Positions 57,383 through 64,000 of a DNA stretch of 64,000 bases are shown here, piece by piece. The notes below the pieces were generated by a model, which saw only the letters and a program-made list of their open reading frames with translations, had not been told where the DNA came from and made no database searches. Source of the stretch: Actinobacillus sp. GY-402 (GTDB lineage Bacteria > Pseudomonadota > Gammaproteobacteria > Enterobacterales > Pasteurellaceae). Numbering within the stretch: the stretch's first letter is position 1; each line of letters begins with the position of its first letter. Position numbers and translations under genes: made by a program. Location of the stretch: assembly GCF_014843355.1 (NCBI RefSeq), contig NZ_CP062137.1, positions 1,922,001 to 1,986,000 on the forward strand, read 5' to 3'.

Positions 57383-58201
57383 ATGAAAAAATTCCCCTTT
57401 CGTACCTTTGTTTCCGACATGGACGGCACGCTGCTGAACGCTCATCATGTGGTCGGCGATTTCACCCGTTCCACCTTGAAAAAACTCGACGAACGCGGCA
57501 TTGATATTATTCTCGCCACCGGTCGCGGTTATGCGGACGTGTCTTCCATTCTGAACAGTATGGAAATCGAAAACGCCGCCATGGTCACTTCTAACGGTGC
57601 GGAAGTGCATGATTTAAAAGGTAATTTAATTTACAGCAATTATCTGCCGGAAGAATTGGCGTTTGATATCATGCAGGAAAGTTTTAATCCGAAAAACGTG
57701 TGCTTAAACAGCTACCAGGGCGACGAATGGTTTATCAATGTGGATTTGCCGGCCTTAATGAAATATCACAAAGAATCGGGCTTCAGTTATCAGGTGGTGG
57801 ATTTTGCCACTCATCACGGACGCCGGACGCAGAAAGTGTTTTTTATCGGACGCTCGCTGGAAGATTTACTGCCGCTGGAAAAACGGTTACGGGAAAAATA
57901 CGGCGAATACACGTCCATTATGTATTCCACCCCGCAATGCCTGGAAGTGATGAATAAAAACGTGTCAAAAGCGACCGCACTTTCCGCGCTGGTGGAACAG
58001 CGGGACTACGATCTGAAGGATTGCATCGCGTTCGGCGACGGCATGAATGACATCGAAATGCTCACCGAAGTGGGCAAGGGCTGCGTTATGGGCAATGCGG
58101 ATGCGCGCATGGTAGAAAAAGTGCCGCATTTGGAACGCATCGGTTTCAACAAAGATGAAGCGGTGGCCAGTTATGCCCGCGCCGTCTTCGGAATTTACTG
58201 A
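57383..58201 (+). CDS. Cof-type HAD phosphatase
   Basis: 272 aa from [20 protein letters not shown], with AAGGATG in front; the start at 57263 is rejected. HAD motif I is SDMDGTLL (catalytic Asp), motif II is LATGRG, and motifs III/IV are the [12 protein letters not shown] Lys region and [13 protein letters not shown] type IIB cap lies between. These enzymes dephosphorylate small sugar phosphates or cofactors; the substrate is not predictable. It is divergent from ilvG and followed directly by fluC. Confidence 0.92.
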   Translation: MKKFPFRTFVSDMDGTLLNAHHVVGDFTRSTLKKLDERGIDIILATGRGYADVSSILNSMEIENAAMVTSNGAEVHDLKGNLIYSNYLPEELAFDIMQESFNPKNVCLNSYQGDEWFINVDLPALMKYHKESGFSYQVVDFATHHGRRTQKVFFIGRSLEDLLPLEKRLREKYGEYTSIMYSTPQCLEVMNKNVSKATALSALVEQRDYDLKDCIAFGDGMNDIEMLTEVGKGCVMGNADARMVEKVPHLERIGFNKDEAVASYARAVFGIY

Positions 58202-58202
58202 T

Positions 58203-58583
58203 ATGTGGCAGCCTCTTTTACTGATCAGCGGCGGCGCGGCATTAGGCGCTTCCGCACGCTGGGCGTTGGGCATATGGCTGAATCCGTTGTTCAATCATCT
58301 CGCTTTCGGCACCCTCATTGCTAATTATGCCGGCTGTTTCATCATCGGCGTTTGCACCGCCTTCTTCTGGCAATTTCCGCAACTCAGCGCCGCCGTTAAG
58401 TTGTTTGTCATTACCGGTTTTCTCGGTAGCCTCACTACTTTCTCGTCGTTTTCCGCCGAAGTGGTGGAAAACTTTCTGCAAGGCAAAATCGGCTGGGCGT
58501 TCGGCATTATGAGCCTGCACCTGTTCGGTTGTCTTGCCTTCACATTTTTAGGCATTTTTTTGACCGCACTTTGGTGGAAATAA
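58203..58583 (+). CDS. crcB: Fluoride export channel Fluc
   Basis: 126 aa, four membrane helices, starting [20 protein letters not shown]. The Asn in [12 protein letters not shown] and the [14 protein letters not shown] motif (Phe box and polar track) define the dual-topology fluoride channel. The ATG begins one base after the HAD stop codon, so the two are translationally coupled. No fluoride riboswitch was seen upstream of the pair. A USS lies at its 3' end. Confidence 0.92.
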   Translation: MWQPLLLISGGAALGASARWALGIWLNPLFNHLAFGTLIANYAGCFIIGVCTAFFWQFPQLSAAVKLFVITGFLGSLTTFSSFSAEVVENFLQGKIGWAFGIMSLHLFGCLAFTFLGIFLTALWWK

Positions 58584-58598
58584 AGGTTCCGAGCGAAA

Positions 58599-58637
58599 CA
58601 AAAAAGGTCTGAACTCTTCCGAATTCAGACCTTTTTC
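58599..58637. terminator. Bidirectional terminator between crcB and glyS
   Basis: AAAAAGGTCTGAA and TTCAGACCTTTTT pair around CTCTTCCGA between convergent stops. Confidence 0.9.
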
Positions 58638-58646
58638 CTGATGAAT

Positions 58647-60716
58647 TTACTGTAATAGAGAAATATCCGCCACCTGTAAGAACAGATTACGCAGAACGTT
58701 TAAAATCGCCTGACGGTTTTGCCGCAGTTTTTCATCTTCCGCATTCACCATCACTTTGTCGAAGAAGTTGTCGACCACTTCACGCAAGCCCGCTAAGCGA
58801 TCCAGCGCCGTTTGGTATTCGCCCTTGGCAAATACCGGCGCCAGTTCCGTTTGCAACGCAAGTACTTGTTCCGCCAAGGCTTTTTCTTCCGGTTCGAGCA
58901 ATAAAGTGCGGTCGATTTTTGATGAGATTTTTCCTTCGACTTTCGCCAGAATATTGCTTACGCGTTTGTTCGCCGTCGCCAAGGCTTGCGCCGAATCCAG
59001 GGTGCGGAAATGAGACACCGCTCGCACGCGGGCGTCAAAATCCGCCGGTTTCGTCGGACGACGAGCCAGCACCGCCTGGATAACGTCCACCGCAATGCCT
59101 TCGTCCTGATACCAGGCGCGGAAACGGCCGAGCATAAAGTCAACCACATCGTCCACCACATTTTTATTGGTGAGTTTGTCACCGAAAAGTGCGGTCGATT
59201 TTTCAACGATTTTTTCCAAATCAAGCGGTAAATTTTTCTCTACGATAATACGCAACGCCCCTAATGCGGCACGGCGTAGCGCAAACGGGTCGGCGCTGCC
59301 TTTCGGCGCTTGTCCGATGCCGAAAATCCCGGTGAGCGTGTCGAATTTGTCCGCCAGAGCCACCGCGCTCGCCACCAAGGATTTCGGCAATTGGTCGCCG
59401 GCAAAACGCGGCATATATTGCTCGTTTAAGGCAACCGCCACTTCTTCGTCTTCGCCGTCATGACGGGCATAATGCATGCCCATTACACCTTGGGTGTCGG
59501 TGAATTCGAATACCATATTGGTCATTAAATCGCATTTCGACAGCAAGCCCGCGCGCGCCGCTTTGGCTTTATCCGCGCCGATTTGTTCGGCGATTTCGCC
59601 TGCAAGCGCTTGAATACGTTTGGTTTTGTCAAGTAACGTGCCTAATTGTTGTTGGAACAATACGGTTTCCAAACGCGGTAAACGATCTTCCAGGCGTTGT
59701 TTTAAGTCGGTTTTAAAGAAGAATTCCGCATCGGTTAAGCGCGGACGCACCACTTTTTCGTTACCTTCGATAATCGCCGTCGGATCTTCAGGATTAATGT
59801 TGGAGACGAAAATAAAGTGCGGTAGAAGTTTTCCGTTTTTATCGTAAATCGGGAAATATTTTTGGTCGCCTTTCATGGTGTAAACTAAGGCTTCCGCCGG
59901 CACCGCCAGAAAACGCTCTTCAAAAGTAGCGGTTAACACGTTCGGAAATTCCACCAGTGAAGTCACTTCGTCCAACAAATCGTCTTCGATATCCGCCACG
60001 CCGCCAAGTGCGGTCGCTTTTGCCTGAGAATCCGCCAAAATAATGGCGCGACGCTCGTTAAAATCGGCAATCACCGAACCTTTATCTTTTAGCATTTGCG
60101 GATAGTCATCGGCATGGGCGATTTGGAATTCCGCTTCGCCCAGGAAACGGTGACCGCGAATGGTGCGACCGCTGGCGATACCTAAAATCTCGCCTTCAAT
60201 TAACTCGTCGCCCAACAATAAAGTTACCGTGTGAACCGGACGCACGAATTGCACGGTTTTATCGCCCCAACGCATGGTTTTCGGAATCGGCAGATTCGCC
60301 AGAGATCTCGCTACGATGTCGAGCATTAAATTTTTGGTCGGCTGACCTTCAATCCGCGCGCGATGAACCAACCATTCGCCTTTATCCGTTGCCAAACGTT
60401 CCGCCTGCTCAACAGTAATACCGCAACCGCGCGCCCAGCCTTCCGCCGCTTTAGTCGGTTTGCCTTCCGCATCAAACGCCGCCGATACCGCAGGTCCGCG
60501 TTTTTCAATTTCTTTGCTCGGCTGGCTGGTGGCAAGGTTCAACACCTTCACCGCCAAACGGCGGGGCGCGGCATACCATTCCACTTTATCGAAAGATAAA
60601 CTCGCTTGGTTAAGCTCGTTCTCAACATTTTCCGCAAATGCGGTCGCTAATTTTTTAAGTGCCTTCGGCGGCAGCTCTTCAGTGCCGATCTCGGCGAGGA
60701 AATTTTGTGTTGTCAT
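58647..60716 (-). CDS. glyS: Glycyl-tRNA synthetase beta subunit
   Basis: 689 aa. It starts [20 protein letters not shown], the canonical GlyS N-terminus. It contains the HD-like and B3/B4-like domains and a C-terminal anticodon-binding region ([20 protein letters not shown]). It forms the alpha2beta2 enzyme with GlyQ. The glyQ gene is upstream, but 1 kb and two small genes intervene instead of the usual direct junction. Confidence 0.97.
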   Translation of the reverse strand: MTTQNFLAEIGTEELPPKALKKLATAFAENVENELNQASLSFDKVEWYAAPRRLAVKVLNLATSQPSKEIEKRGPAVSAAFDAEGKPTKAAEGWARGCGITVEQAERLATDKGEWLVHRARIEGQPTKNLMLDIVARSLANLPIPKTMRWGDKTVQFVRPVHTVTLLLGDELIEGEILGIASGRTIRGHRFLGEAEFQIAHADDYPQMLKDKGSVIADFNERRAIILADSQAKATALGGVADIEDDLLDEVTSLVEFPNVLTATFEERFLAVPAEALVYTMKGDQKYFPIYDKNGKLLPHFIFVSNINPEDPTAIIEGNEKVVRPRLTDAEFFFKTDLKQRLEDRLPRLETVLFQQQLGTLLDKTKRIQALAGEIAEQIGADKAKAARAGLLSKCDLMTNMVFEFTDTQGVMGMHYARHDGEDEEVAVALNEQYMPRFAGDQLPKSLVASAVALADKFDTLTGIFGIGQAPKGSADPFALRRAALGALRIIVEKNLPLDLEKIVEKSTALFGDKLTNKNVVDDVVDFMLGRFRAWYQDEGIAVDVIQAVLARRPTKPADFDARVRAVSHFRTLDSAQALATANKRVSNILAKVEGKISSKIDRTLLLEPEEKALAEQVLALQTELAPVFAKGEYQTALDRLAGLREVVDNFFDKVMVNAEDEKLRQNRQAILNVLRNLFLQVADISLLQ

Positions 60717-60743
60717 TTTGCGTTTTTTCTCTACTAAAACTAT

Positions 60744-61121
60744 TTATTTTCTTTTAAATTCGCTTTCAAATTCACCTGTTCCAGGGTTTATTTTAAATTT
60801 AATATCGTAGTCTTTATAAATTGCCATAATTAACCCAATACCCAAAAAAGCTACAGCCATGATTACTGCAATTTCAATGCCAGTTAATGCTGCCACAGCA
60901 GATGCTGCACTTAACCCAATCGCTCCAGAAACACCTCCGGTAGCAGGAGACAAGACAATACCTCCAATAGCTACTGTTAATACTCCCAAACTCCAAGTGC
61001 TTAAGGTTGTTATTTTTTTTGAGCGTTGGATTTTTTCAGCTAATTCACCTCTAACAATAAAATGTGTTTCCTTATTTTGGATTGCTTTTTCTAACTCGGA
61101 TTTAGTTGAAATTATTTTCAT
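60744..61121 (-). CDS. Small membrane protein of unknown function
   Basis: 125 aa, preceded by TTGAGGACTATTTT. A charged N-terminus (MKIISTKSELEKAIQNKE) is followed by a Gly/Ala-rich hydrophobic hairpin at about residues 43-100 (VAIGGIVLSPATGGVSGAIG, then IEIAVIMAVAFLGIGLIMAI) and a charged tail ending GTGEFESEFKRK. I do not recognise a family. It is more AT-rich than its glyS neighbour. It lies between the lipoprotein gene and glyS on the same strand, 27 bases from glyS. Confidence 0.6.
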   Translation of the reverse strand: MKIISTKSELEKAIQNKETHFIVRGELAEKIQRSKKITTLSTWSLGVLTVAIGGIVLSPATGGVSGAIGLSAASAVAALTGIEIAVIMAVAFLGIGLIMAIYKDYDIKFKINPGTGEFESEFKRK

Positions 61122-61127
61122 AAAATA

Positions 61128-61358
61128 GTCCTCAATAAAATAGGTATATTATAGCTCCCGATCCTGTTGCAACGATATTCTATAGAGATCACTATATGTT
61201 AAACATTTTGGCAAATCTCTGACAAAATCTTACCGCTTGTTACCCCCCATACTTACGTATGGGAATACGCATAGTGCGGTTGCTCCGCAACCTATTTTAC
61301 TTGTCGCAGCGCGACAACATTATGCTTAACCTAGTACGTTAGTGCTAGGCGTGTAACC
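61128..61358. repeat. Cluster of four small hairpins between two unknown genes
   Basis: Within ~105 bases occur CCCATAC-TTAC-GTATGGG (61246-61263), GGTTGC-TCC-GCAACC (61278-61292), TTGTCGC-AGC-GCGACAA (61301-61317) and CCTAGTAC-GTTA-GTGCTAGG (about 61330-61349). The loops differ and there is no long T run. The cluster may be a mobile palindromic element or a structured RNA; no family is recognised. Confidence 0.5.
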
Positions 61359-61727
61359 TTATTTAAGGTACAACTTCCAACCCGTTCCGTCTTTATTTAA
61401 TCTTACAGCACGATCTTTACTCACATATCCACCTTTCACGCTTTCTAAAATGGTATTTTCAGGTAAATTTGCACCGAAGATTTCAGCCTGTTGTTTGTCT
61501 TCCGACAAAATGACATAAACGGCTAAAGTATCGTTAGTGGGATCAGGTAATTTAATATCTGCGACGTTGAACACTTGCACACACTCTTTTTTGATAAAAG
61601 AGTAGCTTGCACCGGTGGAAGGGTTACAACCGTGAGCATCCACCGTTCCGCCCACCATAACGTCATTATTTGTATTTGAGCATGCCATAAGTAGTGTTGC
61701 TAATGTGAGAATGACTAATTTCTTCAT
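61359..61727 (-). CDS. Small lipoprotein coupled to glyQ
   Basis: 122 aa. [20 protein letters not shown] is a type II signal peptide with lipobox LMAC (Cys 16). The mature part has two further Cys (GCNPSTGASYSFIKKEC) that could form a disulfide, and a beta-rich remainder. Its ATG shares one base with the glyQ TAA (TAATG), so translation depends on glyQ. I do not recognise the family. It likely sits in the inner leaflet of the outer membrane, since Ser follows the Cys. Confidence 0.75.
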   Translation of the reverse strand: MKKLVILTLATLLMACSNTNNDVMVGGTVDAHGCNPSTGASYSFIKKECVQVFNVADIKLPDPTNDTLAVYVILSEDKQQAEIFGANLPENTILESVKGGYVSKDRAVRLNKDGTGWKLYLK

Positions 61728-62671
61728 TATTTTTTACACCCCGGAAATCCCAACGCTTCGCGGCTGGCGTAATAAGCTTCCGCCACACCTTTGGTTAACG
61801 CGCGGATGCGTAAAATATAGCGTTGGCGTTCGGTAACGGAAATCGCTTTACGGGCGTCAAGTAAGTTGAAGCTGTGAGCGGCTTTTAAAATGCGTTCGTA
61901 AGCCGGCAGCGGTAATGCGGTTTCCACCCAAAGTTCTTTGCCGTTTTCCAGGCGAGGTTCCTGTTTTAACAGGAATTTGGCTTCTTGCTCGTATTTGTTG
62001 AAACATTCGAACAGAAAATCCACGTCGGCGTATTCGAAATTATAGGCGGATTGTTCCACTTCGTTTTGATGGAATACGTCGCCGTAAGTGGTTTTGCCTA
62101 ACGGACCGTCGGAATACACCAAATCGTAAACGGAATCCACGCCCTGAATGTACATCGCCAGACGTTCCAAACCGTAAGTGACTTCGCCAGTGACCGGTTT
62201 ACATTCCAGCCCGCCCACTTGTTGGAAATAAGTGAATTGAGTCACTTCCATGCCGTTTAACCACACTTCCCAGCCTAAGCCCCATGCGCCTAACGTCGGG
62301 TTTTCCCAGTTGTCTTCCACGAAACGGATGTCGTGTTGGGTCGGATCGAAACCCAGCATTTTAAGTGAGCCGAGGTAGAGTTCCTGAATATTATCCGGAG
62401 AGGGTTTAATGACCACTTGGAATTGATAATAATGCTGCAGGCGATTCGGGTTTTCGCCGTAACGACCGTCCGTCGGCCGGCGAGAAGGCTGAACATAGGC
62501 GAAGGCCATCGGTTCCGGGCCTAACGCGCGCAGTGCGGTCATCGGGTGAGAGGTGCCGGCGCCCACTTCCATATCGAACGGCTGCACAATGGTGCAGCCT
62601 TGTTGCGCCCAGTAATCCTGCAGGGCAAGAATCATACCTTGGAAAGTTTTAACGTTAAATTTGCTGTCCAT
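61727..62671 (-). CDS. glyQ: Glycyl-tRNA synthetase alpha subunit
   Basis: 314 aa. It carries the catalytic core of the heterotetrameric bacterial enzyme. [40 protein letters not shown] and [20 protein letters not shown] are invariant family blocks. It is divergent from metJ. Its stop overlaps the start of the lipoprotein gene. Confidence 0.97.
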   Translation of the reverse strand: MDSKFNVKTFQGMILALQDYWAQQGCTIVQPFDMEVGAGTSHPMTALRALGPEPMAFAYVQPSRRPTDGRYGENPNRLQHYYQFQVVIKPSPDNIQELYLGSLKMLGFDPTQHDIRFVEDNWENPTLGAWGLGWEVWLNGMEVTQFTYFQQVGGLECKPVTGEVTYGLERLAMYIQGVDSVYDLVYSDGPLGKTTYGDVFHQNEVEQSAYNFEYADVDFLFECFNKYEQEAKFLLKQEPRLENGKELWVETALPLPAYERILKAAHSFNLLDARKAISVTERQRYILRIRALTKGVAEAYYASREALGFPGCKK

Positions 62672-62814
62672 AATTTCGATTTCTATAAAAATGATGAAAA
62701 ATGCGGGTTATTATAGCCTAAAAAGGCAAAAAGTGCGGTCAAAATTTAACACGTTTTTACGGAAAATCCGCCAAAAACAAGGTTGAAGAATAACGAATCG
62801 CAAAATGATGTTTT

Positions 62815-62863
62815 ATCCGGCCGACAGATAAACGGCTTTGTCCGGCGGTCCGTACGGCCGGAT
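62815..62863. repeat. Inverted repeat in the glyQ/metJ divergent region
   Basis: ATCCGGCCG (62815-62823) and CGGCCGGAT (62855-62863) are perfect 9-base arms about 30 bases apart, in the 250-base gap. No MetJ box (AGACGTCT type) was found here. Confidence 0.45.
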
Positions 62864-62922
62864 TGAGATTTGCCCGTTTTTTGATTAGAATACCCACAAA
62901 ATTTCAGTGATTAGGATTTTAC

Positions 62923-63240
62923 ATGGCAAATTGGGATGGAAAATACATCAGCCCTTACGCAGAACACGGCAAAAAGAGCGAGCAGGTGAAGAAAATCACG
63001 GTGTCGATTCCGATTAAGGTATTGGAAATTCTGACCAACGAACGCACCCGCCGCCAAATCAAAAATCTGCGTCACGCCACCAACAGCGAACTGTTGTGCG
63101 AGGCCTTTCTGCACGCCTTCACCGGGCAGCCGTTGCCGACGGACAATGATCTGCTGAAGGAACGCCATGACGAAATTCCCGAGAACGCCAAAGAAATTAT
63201 GCGCGAACTGGGCATTAATCCGGAAGAATGGGAATATTAA
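62923..63240 (+). CDS. metJ: Methionine repressor MetJ
   Basis: 105 aa, E. coli length. The ribbon-helix-helix strand is [20 protein letters not shown], followed by [20 protein letters not shown], where SAM-binding residues lie. With SAM it represses methionine genes. AGGATTTTAC precedes the ATG. Monocistronic, with a strong terminator. Confidence 0.97.
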   Translation: MANWDGKYISPYAEHGKKSEQVKKITVSIPIKVLEILTNERTRRQIKNLRHATNSELLCEAFLHAFTGQPLPTDNDLLKERHDEIPENAKEIMRELGINPEEWEY

Positions 63241-63275
63241 AAATCTCGCCGCGAAATATCGGCGAGATTTTTTAT
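63241..63275 (+). terminator. Terminator after metJ
   Basis: AAAATCTCGCCG and CGGCGAGATTTTTT pair around CGAAATAT directly after the metJ stop. Confidence 0.92.
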
Positions 63276-63722
63276 GGGCAATCTTTGCAAAGATTGCCGA
63301 GTCTTAAGAACCTGCTGTAACCAACCACTTAAAATGAGAAAAATAAAGAAATAGGAATTTGGCGGAAAAAAACGGAATTTGGCGGGTCAAAATACGCGTA
63401 AATAAAGGGCTGGCGGTGTGTCAGTCCTTTTTTATGCGTTGAAAATGTGAGAAACCGTTAAAATGAGAAAAAGTAAGTGAATGAAGCTGTTTAACCGCAT
63501 AATATGAGAATGTGGCTATATAATTTAAATTTAGTTTAAATAGCGTTAAATCTAGCTTTTTCCTAAATTTCACTTTTAAAAATCGTCCGACTAACCTTTT
63601 GTAACTTAGACGGAAACTTGGACGCGCCTGCTTTATAAATTTTTTAATATTATCAACATGTTATAGTTTGTTGATGATTTTGAAACTCGGACGTTATTCA
63701 GACAGTAAACGTCCGAGTTATT
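63276..63722. other. AT-rich region between metJ and a possible prophage gene
   Basis: About 450 bases with no convincing gene. It holds hairpin GGCAATCTTT-GC-AAAGATTGCC near 63274-63296, a direct repeat GGAATTTGGCGG at ~63354 and ~63373, the recurring phrase AAAATGAGAAAA, and an imperfect terminator-like stem (AAGGGCTG..CAGTCCTTTTTT near 63396). A perfect 12-bp stem AACTCGGACGTT/AACGTCCGAGTT is at 63684-63719. Confidence 0.5.
63684..63719 (-). terminator. Terminator after the right-edge gene
   Basis: Perfect 12-bp arms AACTCGGACGTT (63684-63695) and AACGTCCGAGTT (63708-63719), four bases past the stop codon of the minus-strand gene at the window edge. Confidence 0.7.
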
Positions 63723-64000
63723 TTACTTAGAAGCTGTTCGTTTTTTGCTAGAAACCGCCAAATAAACTTTTTGGAGTTGTTCATCGTCTAGCTCCGTCAG
63801 ACTTTCAGCAGCATATCTATCTTGGATATAAGCTCTTAACCACAATTCTAAGTTAAATTGTTTAACATTAGTATGAATATAGGCGTATTTCTTATTTCGC
63901 CACGGATTACCCAGTTTTTTAGGGGCAGATTTTGCTGAAGTTAGCCTTCCAAGCCATTTTCTTAAATAAGTTTCAGCTTTGGCATAGCTTTCCTTTGGTA
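63723..64000 (-). CDS. Partial phage-like protein (C-terminus), possibly GemA-type
   Basis: The frame is open from the window edge to a TAA at 63723-63725, giving about 92 C-terminal residues. It contains WRNKKYAYIHTNVKQFNLE, then LWLRAYIQDRYAAESLTELD, and ends in a basic tail. The last part, a tyrosine-rich helix followed by LDDEQLQKVYLAV, loosely resembles the C-terminus of Mu-like GemA/DUF1018 regulators, but this is weak. It is AT-rich and lacks USS cores, so acquired or prophage DNA is likely. The start lies beyond the window. Confidence 0.5.
   Translation of the reverse strand, partial: PKESYAKAETYLRKWLGRLTSAKSAPKKLGNPWRNKKYAYIHTNVKQFNLELWLRAYIQDRYAAESLTELDDEQLQKVYLAVSSKKRTASK

Overview
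The window reads as chromosomal DNA of a Pasteurellaceae bacterium from the Haemophilus influenzae-type uptake-signal group. The 9-base core AAGTGCGGT or its complement recurs dozens of times, inside genes and as inverted pairs in terminators. Gene content and order match Haemophilus, Actinobacillus and Mannheimia/Basfia relatives: def-fmt-rsmB, the L-threonate operon, gyrB, ftsY/rsmD, selAB, trmA-rsmJ-rluE, rph/yicC, ilvGMD, glyQ..glyS and metJ. A secreted tannase-family esterase would suit a rumen or herbivore-associated species such as Basfia/Mannheimia succiniciproducens; that placement is inference.

Layout. 1-3566: four minus-strand genes (wbpE-, wbpD-, wbpB- and wbpA-like) for UDP-2,3-diacetamido-glucuronate, the left edge of a surface-polysaccharide cluster. 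4353-7704: def, fmt and rsmB, with a large inverted pair of palindromic elements between def and fmt. 7850-9856: OPT-family transporter. 9955-15966: GntP-type transporter, otnI, otnC, otnK and ltnD (L-threonate catabolism), with a divergent DeoR regulator and a CRP-like site. 16114-20707: cpdB and gyrB. 20797-22840: a wrecked type II-C CRISPR locus. 22877-29138: ftsY, rsmD, a YagU-like gene, selB and selA. 29238-33547: tannase, potD and a PuuB-like oxidase. 33728-39908: rRNA/tRNA modification and nucleoside-salvage genes plus a Fur-box-controlled periplasmic protein. 40019-43120: a REP-palindrome field holding a frameshifted RAYT transposase and an AT-rich OLD-like ATPase/TOPRIM gene. 43206-50667: purL, pyrE, rph, yicC and ygfZ. 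50753-57222: ilvA, a ZIP transporter, ilvD, ilvM and ilvG. 57383-63240: HAD phosphatase, fluoride channel, glyS and glyQ separated by two unknown genes, metJ. The right edge enters an AT-rich, possibly prophage region.

The most unusual part is the CRISPR remnant between gyrB and ftsY. A complete tracrRNA gene (own promoter, anti-repeat, terminator) lies antisense upstream of a cas9 that stops matching its family at codon 171, exactly where an 11-base CRISPR-repeat fragment begins. A foreign, AT-rich gene of unknown function follows, and beyond it lies one intact 36-bp repeat that still pairs with the tracrRNA. No cas1, cas2 or further repeats are present. The second hot spot is the RAYT/REP/OLD-like nuclease region between cdd and purL. 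Several other intergenic regions hold palindromic elements: the def-fmt pair, a two-copy ~100-bp structured element, and USS terminators with matched arm changes.
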